From Burkholderia sp. D-99 (GTDB lineage Bacteria; Pseudomonadota; Gammaproteobacteria; Burkholderiales; Burkholderiaceae): a DNA stretch of 64,000 nt. Shown piece after piece: positions 1 to 7,700 of the stretch. A model generated the notes under the pieces. It searched no databases. It was not told where the DNA came from and worked only from the letters and a program-made list of their open reading frames with translations. Position 1 is the stretch's first letter, and each line of letters begins with the position of its first letter. The stretch spans positions 186,001-250,000 of the forward strand of contig NZ_JAAOXM010000003.1 of assembly GCF_011605345.1 (NCBI RefSeq), written 5' to 3'. The position numbers and the translations under genes were made by a program.

Positions 1-697
1 GCACGCCGAGGCCGGCGAGCGGATAGGCGGGGCCGCCGTTGGGCATGTCGTACGAAGGCAGCGCGGGCCAGCCGAACATCGTGTTGACGAACGTGTTCGC
101 ATACGTGCTGACCATGAATTCCTGGTCCAGGCTCTGCTGGCCGATCTTCACGTCGACGCGCTTGTCGAGGAACGACTGCTGGTACCACAGCTCCCACAAG
201 CGTGTGGTGCCCTGCGCCTCGATGCCGCTCGCGGTGTTGAGCGTGCCGAGGTTGCGCGCGCTCAGGTTGGTGCCGTGGATCTGCAGCGCGCTGACGTTGA
301 ACGTGCCGCCTGGCAGGCCGATCGCCTTCTGCGTGTCGACCGTCAACGTGGCCGTCGTCAGCCCGTCGTAGGCGCCGCCGCGGTTCAGGCCGCCGCGCAG
401 GTTCGCGAGGTATTCGCTGGTTTCGGTGATCTGCAGCGTCGCGCCGTACTTGCCGAGCCACGGGCGGATGCCGCCCATGTCGCCGAGCAGGTTCTGGCGA
501 GTCCAGATGCCGGTCCACATGTTGGTCGGCTTCGCCTGGATCGCCAGGTCGGCCTCGGGCGCTTCGGGTTGTGCGTCGACCGGCACGTCGGCGAAAGCAG
601 CGCCGCTCGCGAACGACGCGCATGCGAGGACGGCCGCGCAGGCGGCGGGGCGCATCCGGGCGCGGACGCTGTCTCCCTGGAACGACGCAAACTTCAT
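1..697 (-). CDS. OprB-family carbohydrate-selective porin, N-terminal part (3' end outside window)
   Basis: The minus strand reads an open frame from ATG at 697 to the window edge, about 232 residues. It begins with a signal peptide (MKFASFQGDSVRARMRPAA, hydrophobic stretch, then AFA-D near residue 36). The mature start has the pattern typical of OprB porins: a tryptophan-rich segment NMWTGIWTRQNLLGDMGG followed by strands such as YGATLQITETSEY and LTTATLTVDTQKAIG. OprB proteins are outer-membrane beta-barrels for sugar or small-solute uptake. An AGGGA ribosome-binding site lies 6-7 bases upstream of the ATG. The C-terminal strands cannot be seen. A Fur-box-like sequence lies about 140 bases upstream, so iron control is possible. 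Family assignment is by sequence pattern only; the substrate is unknown. Confidence 0.85.
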   Translation of the reverse strand, partial: MKFASFQGDSVRARMRPAACAAVLACASFASGAAFADVPVDAQPEAPEADLAIQAKPTNMWTGIWTRQNLLGDMGGIRPWLGKYGATLQITETSEYLANLRGGLNRGGAYDGLTTATLTVDTQKAIGLPGGTFNVSALQIHGTNLSARNLGTLNTASGIEAQGTTRLWELWYQQSFLDKRVDVKIGQQSLDQEFMVSTYANTFVNTMFGWPALPSYDMPNGGPAYPLAGLGV

Positions 698-836
698 ATC
701 AAATCCCTGGTTCTAATTAGTGTGGAGTCCTGCTTGTCGGTCGCTGTCCGGACACTCGGCACCGATTGGCCAGGGCGCGAAGAAAAGCGCAACGCGGCGC
801 ATCGTAGGAGCGTTAAATGGGAAAGTCAATGTAAAC

Positions 837-855
837 GAGAATGATTCGCATTAAA
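837..855. promoter_or_regulatory. Fur-box-like site upstream of the porin
   Basis: The 19 bases GAGAATGATTCGCATTAAA match the classical Fur consensus GATAATGATAATCATTATC at about 13 of 19 positions and keep the central AATGAT...CATT inverted repeat. The site lies about 140 bases upstream of the porin start on the opposite strand and in an AT-rich patch. A second, weaker run of AATGAAAATGAATGAT-like hexamers follows around 935-950. Binding and regulation are inferred. Confidence 0.45.
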
Positions 856-1561
856 TTACTGATTGTAATGAAATACCTTACGGATCTGGCTTCGCACGTA
901 TTCAGCGAATGAGATAACCGTAAATATCGTTGTAATGAAAATGAATGATTCGATGTGCGCCGATGCGCTCGCCGGGTCGGGTGGCACGTGGCTGACTTGC
1001 CTGCGTCAGGTACGCGGAATCGACTCCCTCGCAGGCATTTTCACGCAATGGCGTGTGGCGGGAATTGGGTGCTTACCCGGTATTCGAACGGGACGATTCC
1101 CATGGGTGCCGCCGGCCCCTCGGCCGCACCGGGCCAGAATTCATGGAGACGTGCGTTGAAAGCATTTCTTGTGACTTTTGGGTACTCACCGTTGTCGAAA
1201 GTCGCTTGCGCATAACGCTGCGCGATAGGGTTGTAGCGTTTCGGCGAACAGTGGCTCGCTGGGCGCGGAGCTTGTCGCGTATTTTTCCGATATGACCCTG
1301 GGGCGATGTGCGTCGCTGTTCCGTTCATTTCGTCCTTGATGAATGACATCGGCTCGGCCGATGTGTCCGGAAGGACGCGGGGAAGACCAACCTGCGCATT
1401 CGTGCGACGAATCGCGGCCACGGAGGTTGCGTCAATTCACGGATGTCGAAAGTCGGCAATTCGCGATATTCCCGAAAAGTGACAATCGTTCAAATCCTGT
1501 TCCATTTGGACGGGTACCATCGCGTTGCTCCTTCAGTAGAGCACATCCCCTCGGATTTGAC

Positions 1562-1587
1562 GCCAGGCTCGCACCTGGCTTTTTTTT
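1562..1587 (+). terminator. Intrinsic terminator with no recognised upstream gene
   Basis: A perfect 6-bp stem GCCAGG (1562-1567) and CCTGGC (1574-1579) with a 6-base loop is followed directly by eight T residues (1580-1587). This is a canonical rho-independent terminator reading on the plus strand. No plus-strand gene ends just before it, so it may end a small RNA transcribed across roughly 1350-1587. Confidence 0.7.
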
Positions 1588-1882
1588 CTTGAAACGAGTG
1601 AGAAAACCACGCACATCCTTAAGGAATACAGATCGATATGGCGTGCGATCGAGACACGAAAGGGTTCGCGACTGGTAGGTCATGCGGTGTCCGAGGCAAC
1701 GTGCTTGCGATTGGCCGCAGCCGGGCTCGACGCGGCCGTGACAAACACGCGTGGGGTAGCCGGCTATTCAGCGATTCAGTTGCCTCGGGTTTTCCAGGCA
1801 TCCTTCTCCTGCCAGTGGGCACCTCCTCGTCGAAGTGGATCGATCGGCGCACTCTGGCTGACGATGTCGTGGTGACGTCGAA

Positions 1883-2020
1883 ATGAATAAAGCGATGCTG
1901 AGCATGTTCGGTCTGCTGATCGGCGGACTCGTTGTGACGCTGGTGGTAGTCCTGGACACCACGCCGACACCGCAGGAAAGGGCCGCACACGTCGCGGCAA
2001 AACCGACGAAGGTGAAGTGA
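1883..2020 (+). CDS. Small membrane protein, 45 aa, function unknown
   Basis: An ATG at 1883 opens a 45-residue frame, starting MNKAMLSMFGLLIGGLVVT, with one hydrophobic segment (about residues 5-24) followed by a short polar, proline- and lysine-containing tail. It ends two bases before the ATG of the next small gene, which also encodes a single-span protein, so the two look translationally linked. The ribosome-binding site for this first gene is weak; its ATG overlaps the stop of a preceding open frame (ATGA arrangement). I do not recognise a family. The hydrophobic span and paired arrangement are what is seen; membrane location is inferred. Confidence 0.5.
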   Translation: MNKAMLSMFGLLIGGLVVTLVVVLDTTPTPQERAAHVAAKPTKVK

Positions 2021-2022
2021 CG

Positions 2023-2187
2023 ATGCGTGTTTTGTTGACGCTATGGGGGAGTGCGATCGCACTGACCATCTGCGTGGCCTGGCTTGCCGATCGGCCCATG
2101 CATGGCCAGCCCGTGCCGCTTGCCGCTCGACTGATTCAGCGCTCGATGAAGCCGATCGCCGGGCCGCAGCGCGAGCCGGTGCGGTAA
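2023..2187 (+). CDS. Small membrane protein, 54 aa, function unknown
   Basis: ATG at 2023, preceded by the good ribosome-binding sequence GAAGGTGA, opens a 54-residue frame beginning MRVLLTLWGSAIALTICVAW. Residues 3-21 form one hydrophobic span or uncleaved signal. The remaining 30 residues are polar and basic with several prolines. It lies two bases after the preceding 45-residue gene and probably shares its transcript. No family was recognised and nothing nearby indicates a partner. Confidence 0.5.
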   Translation: MRVLLTLWGSAIALTICVAWLADRPMHGQPVPLAARLIQRSMKPIAGPQREPVR

Positions 2188-2480
2188 CGCGCGGTTCGTG
2201 CACCTTGTGGTGTTGGTCGTGCTCGCGCGGATGCGGGATCTGAAAGACGGGTTCACGCACGCATGGTTGACGAATGCGCGGGCAAAGGTTCGCCGCGATA
2301 AACGTGTCGCGCGGCTTGTCGTCGCGGCTTTGGACCAACCGGTCCTGCGACGGCGCGCCGGAGGCGAAGACGAAAAGGCCGAGCGCGGCATCGTGCGACC
2401 GGCGCCTGGTTTGCGTGGCGGTCGGTTCCGGGCGATGACAGCCTGCTGCACGATCGCATGCTTACAGTGCGGCGATCCGG

Positions 2481-3191
2481 CTATTCGGCGTCGTTCGTGT
2501 GATTTGAATCGACCAGTTCCAGGCGGTAGCCGTGATTGTAGACAGCGCGAAGTCGAACACCGTTTTCGGGGCCGATACGCAGCTTGGACCGCACGCGATA
2601 GATATGCGTGTCGAGCGTCCGGGAAATGTGGTCGCTATGGCGTCCCCATATCGACTTGATCAGCGCATCTCGCGGCATTGCGCGACCGCAATTTTGAAAT
2701 AGTGCGACGGCAACGGTGAATTCTCTGGAGGTCAGTTTGATCGGCTCGTCGCTCAAGAACGCGGTCTCGGTCGCGAGATCCAGACGGTAACGACCGATAT
2801 TGATCGATGCCGGCTTTGAATTGATCGGATAGGCCCGTCGCAGAAGAGCACGCACTCGTGCGATCAATTCATGGCGACGGATGGGTTTGACCATGTAGTC
2901 GTCGGCACCTGCCTCGAGTGCGACGACAAGCTGGTCCTCGCGCACTCGATTCGTCAGGAACAGCACGGGGAGATCTCTGCCGATGCGTGTGCGAATCCAG
3001 GCGAGGACTTCCAGTCCGGAAATATCCGGCAGGTTCCAGTCAAGCACGACCAGATCGACGATGTCGGTTTCGAGGAAACGGATGGCCTCTGCGCCCGCGG
3101 TGGCGCTCCGGACATCGAATCCCTCGGCGGTCAATGTGTCGCGAAGAAGCGCCGCCTGCGCTGGTTCGTCGTCAACGGCAAGAATTTTCAT
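2481..3191 (-). CDS. OmpR-family response regulator (orphan)
   Basis: A 236-residue two-domain response regulator. The receiver domain (about 1-120) has the full phosphorylation pocket: D7 and D8, phospho-acceptor D51 in VVLDWNLPD, T80 and K102 in VKP. The C-terminal winged helix (about 135-230) has the OmpR/PhoB signature SRTLDTHIYRVRSKL and ends with HGYRL. ATG at 3191 is preferred because it places the receiver start (MKILAVDDE) at the N-terminus; an in-frame GTG at 3197 adds two residues. No histidine kinase lies in the window. A paralogue of about the same layout is encoded at 13796-14584 on the other side of the adhesin gene, suggesting both regulate that locus (inference). Confidence 0.9.
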   Translation of the reverse strand: MKILAVDDEPAQAALLRDTLTAEGFDVRSATAGAEAIRFLETDIVDLVVLDWNLPDISGLEVLAWIRTRIGRDLPVLFLTNRVREDQLVVALEAGADDYMVKPIRRHELIARVRALLRRAYPINSKPASINIGRYRLDLATETAFLSDEPIKLTSREFTVAVALFQNCGRAMPRDALIKSIWGRHSDHISRTLDTHIYRVRSKLRIGPENGVRLRAVYNHGYRLELVDSNHTNDAE

Positions 3192-3669
3192 TGGCACTAT
3201 TTTTCATCGTGTTGCTCGAATCCGCGCATGCCTGCTTGCATTGGAGCTGGTTGACTTTTTCAAATTAATTGAAAGGGGATTGCAATAATCTGATTAAATT
3301 CCTCGTGGCCGGGAGGCAGGTCTTATTTACGTAATAGAGTGGCATTTATCGATAGTCTTTTTGTCAACTTTTATGAACGAATTCGACCAATTGGGGTGCG
3401 ATTAATATGTGACAAATGTTGTCAATCGCCGCTCGTCGCGGATATACGATGCGTCATACGGATTGTTGAAGCAGGTGTAGGGGCCGCTCCGGATGTGCTT
3501 GTGGCAGAGATTGTGCGTAGGCAGCGCCGCGAATAATCATTGGCGGTCGCCAGTGTTGCGATTCGGCTGCGGCAAGTAGGGATAAATTGAATGGGTTGCG
3601 TGATGTTTTCGGGTTGTCGACTCGATCGACATCTTTTTTGATGACGAATGGCGGTTTGTAATTATCTAA
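3192..3669. other. Intergenic region between divergent response-regulator and H-NS-like genes
   Basis: About 480 bases, markedly AT-richer than the genome average (for example 3240-3420). It must contain the divergent promoters of the response regulator (minus) and the H-NS-like gene (plus). I see no convincing gene or repeat here. AT-rich DNA of this kind is typical of H-NS-bound accessory regions, but that is inference. Confidence 0.45.
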
Positions 3670-3978
3670 ATGAGCAAACTGGAGTCGTATCGACAGTATC
3701 TGGATGCAAAATCGAAGCTGGAGTCTCGGATTGCCGAGGAGCGGCGAATTGCCATGGAAGCGATTCTGCTCGAGATCAAGTATTGCGTTCGAGAATTTGG
3801 TTTTGCTCCGGAGGATATTTTTACTGTCGATGTCCTGCGTCACGCGACCAAGCGGCGGCCGCGCTACTTTGATCCTGTCAGCGGAGCGACATGGTCTGGG
3901 GTAGGGCGTGCGCCCGAGTGGATTCGTGACAAAGATCGCAAGCAGTTCGAGATATCCAGTTTTGATCGTGGGGATTGA
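3670..3978 (+). CDS. H-NS family nucleoid-associated protein
   Basis: A 102-residue protein with an N-terminal helical, charge-rich oligomerisation region (about 1-45, LESRIAEERRIAMEAI) and a C-terminal H-NS DNA-binding motif (about 65-95). The sequence YFDPVSGATWSGVGRAPEW matches the family core Y-x-D-P-x-T-G-x-T-W-S-G-x-G-R-x-P-x-W. Members bind curved AT-rich DNA and silence horizontally acquired genes. It sits in the AT-rich segment upstream of the adhesin gene, so it may be a local silencer or antisilencer of that locus. The length is typical of the short Burkholderia H-NS paralogues. A minus-strand open frame overlaps its last 100 bases. Confidence 0.9.
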   Translation: MSKLESYRQYLDAKSKLESRIAEERRIAMEAILLEIKYCVREFGFAPEDIFTVDVLRHATKRRPRYFDPVSGATWSGVGRAPEWIRDKDRKQFEISSFDRGD

Positions 3979-4432
3979 GGCATTTGATTCTTGCAGTGAA
4001 GTGAAAGTCGGGGGTTCCGTGCCTCCAGGTGTTTGCATCGCTGTTGGGATCGACACTGGGAATCACGCGGTTTTTGCGCAAGCCGGTGTTACCGAAGACG
4101 GTCTTGCGGTCGCGACGTAGCGTGTTCATGCAGGATTGAGATGCGAGTGCGATGGTCACGGGCGTGTCATTGGTGTCGTAAGCGGTATCTGGCTGGGCGC
4201 AGTTATTGACGGCTCTTTTTTTAGAGGTGCGCTCTGGATCCTGAACGAGCGGGGCCGTGATGACAGTTGCGAACCTGGTGCCTCGATCATTCGCGATGTT
4301 GGAGCGCGTCTTCGTGACCGGAGTGGTGTGCAACGACGCTGACGCGTCGATATATTCCCGGCCGAAGTGAGATTTCCAGGTCTTGAGCCGCGAGTAGAAC
4401 GATTTCGACGAATTGACTCGATTCCGTTTCAT
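3878..4432 (-). CDS. Possible hypothetical protein, 184 aa, partly antisense to the H-NS-like gene
   Basis: The minus strand holds an uninterrupted 184-residue frame in a region with no plus-strand gene except its last 100 bases, which lie opposite the 3' end of the H-NS-like gene. Many codons end in C or G, as in real genes of this genome, and the amino-acid composition is mixed rather than arginine-rich. However, the ribosome-binding site is weak, there is no hydrophobic segment or recognisable motif, and I know no family for it. It could be a lineage-specific gene or a chance frame in the adhesin promoter region. Confidence 0.25.
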   Translation of the reverse strand: MKRNRVNSSKSFYSRLKTWKSHFGREYIDASASLHTTPVTKTRSNIANDRGTRFATVITAPLVQDPERTSKKRAVNNCAQPDTAYDTNDTPVTIALASQSCMNTLRRDRKTVFGNTGLRKNRVIPSVDPNSDANTWRHGTPDFHFTARIKCLNPHDQNWISRTACDLCHESTRAHALPQTMSLR

Positions 4433-4797
4433 TTCATTCCCAATGCGCAGATTCCGGATATCCGGGGGCTCGTCGACGAATGGTTTGCGTCTCGGCTGCG
4501 CGAGTGTGCTTCCTCTTTCTTGTCGTCGTCAGCCAGATTGGGTTTCGATGGCTTGAGGGATATGCCAAAGGTTGAGTCGTGTCACAAAGGTTCGCAATGT
4601 GGGCCCGGGCGCCCGATAGACTCTTGGTGAGAGTAATGGCTGTTTGGAATTAAATCTTCCGGAAAATAATTTCGTAGTGGATTGCGAGGTGAATTATTTA
4701 ATTCGTATTCCTTTTTATTTAAACAAAATTTGACCAATTGAGCCGGGTCATGAAATTCATGAGTGACCGGGTGAGTAAATCGGGCGGGGAGTGAGCG
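4433..4797. other. AT-rich leader region of the adhesin gene
   Basis: This stretch holds the upstream region of the adhesin gene. 4640-4735 is very AT-rich and is followed by the putative promoter and palindrome at 4730-4762 and a strong ribosome-binding sequence (GGGGAGTG, about 4786-4793) before the ATG at 4798. No gene was recognised. Confidence 0.45.
4730..4762 (+). promoter_or_regulatory. Putative adhesin promoter with a palindromic operator
   Basis: TTGACC at 4730-4735 is a good -35 element. A TGAAAT-like -10 would lie at 4751-4756. The -10 lies inside the palindrome TCATGAA-A-TTCATGA (4748-4762), which extends to a wider GGTCA...TGACC arrangement. A palindrome over the -10 and start region is a typical place for a repressor or response regulator to bind. 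The promoter and binding role are inferred. Confidence 0.4.
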
Positions 4798-7700
4798 ATG
4801 AATAGGGCGTATCGTTCGATCTGGAATGAATCACTGGGAACCTGGGTTGCTGTATCGGAGCTGGCCTCCGCCCGAGGTAAGCCAAAGAAATCAAAAGTGG
4901 CTCGGGCCGCCGCCGTGGCGGTATTGGCTTTGGGCGCGCAGGTGCATGATGCTCATGCGCAGTACGCTGCAAATGCTAACTCAGCTACGACACAAGGCGC
5001 GGCGATCGCTATCGGTAGCGCCGGGGGGGGAACTGCGTCGGCGGGTCAGCAATGGGCAATCGCGATTGGTGGTTACGCTACTGCCGGCAACACATATTCA
5101 GTGGCGCTTGGCGGATATAGTCTTGCTACCGGGAGTTCCGCTACTGCGCTCGGATGGGCGGCCAATGCCACTGGTACAGGCGCTACCGCAGTAGGACAGA
5201 GCTCCACTGCTAGCGGTAATACTAGCGTCGCTCTCGGGAGCGGTGCCATTGCTTCTGTCGGCAACGCCGTAGCGATAGGAGCGACGTCGACGGCAAATGT
5301 CACGAACTCGGTCGCACTCGGCAACGGTTCGGTGACGACCAGTGCGTTGTCAGCATCGAGTGCGGGTACCACCACGGTCAACCCCACGTCGATTGGCGGC
5401 CTGACGTTCGGTAACTTCGCCGGCGCCGGATCGGCAGGCGGTGTCGTCAGTGTCGGCCAACCGGGATCGGAACGCCGCATCCAGAACGTCGCGGCAGGCC
5501 TCGTCAGCGCGACCAGCACCGACGCCATCAACGGCAGTCAGCTCTATTCGGTTGCAAGCACCACGACGTCGAGCATCACGAGCCTGTCGACCTCGGCTTC
5601 GACCGGCCTGTCGTCGGCTAATAGTTCGATCACGTCGTTGTCGACTTCGACCTCGACTGGCCTCTCGTCGGCGAGCAGCTCGATCACTTCGCTGTCGACC
5701 TCGACTTCGACTGGCCTCTCGTCGGCGAATAGTTCGATCTCGTCGTTGTCGACTTCGACCTCGACTGGCCTCTCGTCGGCGACCAGCTCGATCACTTCGC
5801 TGTCGACCTCGACTTCGACTGGCCTCTCGTCGGCGAATAGTTCGATCACGTCGTTGTCGACCTCAACCTCGACGGGCCTGTCGTCGGCGACCAGCTCGAT
5901 CACGTCGTTGTCGACCTCAACCTCGACGGGCCTGTCGTCGGCGACCAGCTCGATCACGTCGCTGTCGACTTCAGCCTCCACGGGGTTGTCGTCTGCTAAC
6001 AGCTCGATCACGTCGCTGTCGACTTCGACCTCGACGGGTCTTTCGTCGGCGACCAGCTCGATCACGTCGTTGTCGACTTCGACCTCGACGGGCCTTTCGT
6101 CGGCTACCAGCTCGATCACGTCGTTGTCGACCTCGACCTCGACCGGTCTGTCGTCGGCGAATAGTTCGATCTCGTCGCTGTCGACTTCGACGTCGACCGG
6201 TTTGTCGTCGGCTAACAGCGCGATTTCCTCGTTGTCCACGTCAACTTCTACGGGTATCAGCTCACTGTCGACCGGCCTGAGTTCGACCGATAGCTCGGTG
6301 TCGTCGCTGTCGACTTCAGCATCGACGGGTCTGTCGTCGGCCAACAGTTCGATCTCCTCGTTGTCCACGTCGACTTCGACGGGTCTGTCGTCGGCTAACA
6401 GTTCGATCTCGTCGCTGTCCACGTCGACCTCGACGGGTCTTTCGTCGGCGACCAGCTCGATCACGTCGTTGTCGACTTCGACCTCGACGGGCCTTTCGTC
6501 GGCTACCAGCTCGATCACGTCGCTGTCGACTTCCACATCGACCGGCCTGTCTTCGGCTAACAGTTCGATCACGTCGCTGTCGACTTCGACGTCGACCGGG
6601 CTGTCGTCGGCCAACAGTTCGATTTCCTCGCTGTCCACGTCAACTTCTACGGGTATCAGCTCACTGTCGAGCGGCCTGAGCTCGACCGATAGCTCGGTGT
6701 CGTCGCTGTCGACTTCGACGTCGACCGGTTTGTCGTCGGCCAACAGCGCGATTTCCTCACTGTCCACGTCGACCTCGACGGGCCTGTCGTCCGCGAACAG
6801 CACGATTACGTCGCTGTCGACCTCTACGTCGACCGGCTTGTCGTCTGCGAATAGCTCGATCACGTCCCTTTCGACGTCCACATCGACCGGCCTGTCGTCG
6901 GCTAACAGCTCGATCTCCTCGCTGTCCACGTCGACTTCTACGGGGATCAGCTCACTGTCGACCGGCCTGAGCTCGACCGATAGCTCGGTGTCGTCGCTGT
7001 CGACTTCGACGTCGACCGGTTTGTCGTCGGCCAACAGCTCGATTTCCTCGTTGTCCACGTCGACTTCGACGGGCATCAGTTCGCTGTCGACCGGCCTGAG
7101 CTCGACCGATAGCTCGGTGTCGTCCCTGTCGACTTCGACGTCGACCGGTTTGTCGTCGGCTAACAGTTCGATTTCCTCGCTGTCCACGTCGACTTCGACG
7201 GGTTTGTCGTCCGCGAATAGCTCGATCACGTCGCTGTCGACCTCGACCTCGACGGGCCTGTCGTCGGCCAACAGCTCGATCTCCTCGCTGTCGACTTCCA
7301 CATCGACCGGTTTGTCGTCCGCCAACAGCTCGATTTCTTCGCTGTCCACGTCGACGTCGACGGGCATCAGCTCGTTGTCCACAGGCCTGAGTTCAACCAA
7401 CAGCGCGATCCTGTCGCTGTCCACCTCGACCTCGACCGGCATCGGCTCGCTGTCCACGGGCTTGAGCGCGACCAACAGTTCGGTGACGTCGCTGTCCACG
7501 TCGACTTCGACTGCGATTCAGGCGGCCAAGACACACTATTACAGTGTCAACGACAACGGTACGCCACAGGGCAACTACAACAACGACGGCGCCACCGGGG
7601 TCAACTCGCTCGCGGCCGGCATCAATGCGTCGGCGACAGGAAGCAGCGACACCGCGGTGGGCTACGGCGCTACGGCAAGCGGCGGTGCATCGCTTGCGCT

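Larger units (their letters stand above)
698..1882. other. Long intergenic region upstream of the porin
   Basis: About 1.2 kb without a convincing gene. The short open frames here have no family match, no good ribosome-binding site and arginine-rich shadow-like composition. The part next to the porin (698-960) is AT-richer than its surroundings and should hold the porin promoter; on the minus strand a TAATTA-like -10 is visible just upstream of the porin ATG. It also contains the Fur-like site at 837-855 and the intrinsic terminator at 1562-1587, described separately. Nothing recognisable is seen between 960 and 1540. Confidence 0.5.

Noticed and set aside
1480..1590. tRNA-like bits (GTTCAAATCC, GCTC...GAGC, CCAGG...CCTGG)
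   Set aside because: The elements cannot be folded into one cloverleaf: the acceptor and anticodon stems do not pair and spacing is wrong. The last hairpin is better explained as a terminator.
5544..7499. 651-residue open frame on the minus strand of the adhesin
   Set aside because: It is the antisense of the 54-bp repeats, giving a monotonous VEVDSDVIELLADDRP-type product. Its length is a by-product of repeat codons with no stop on the other strand. The same holds for 8517-9644.
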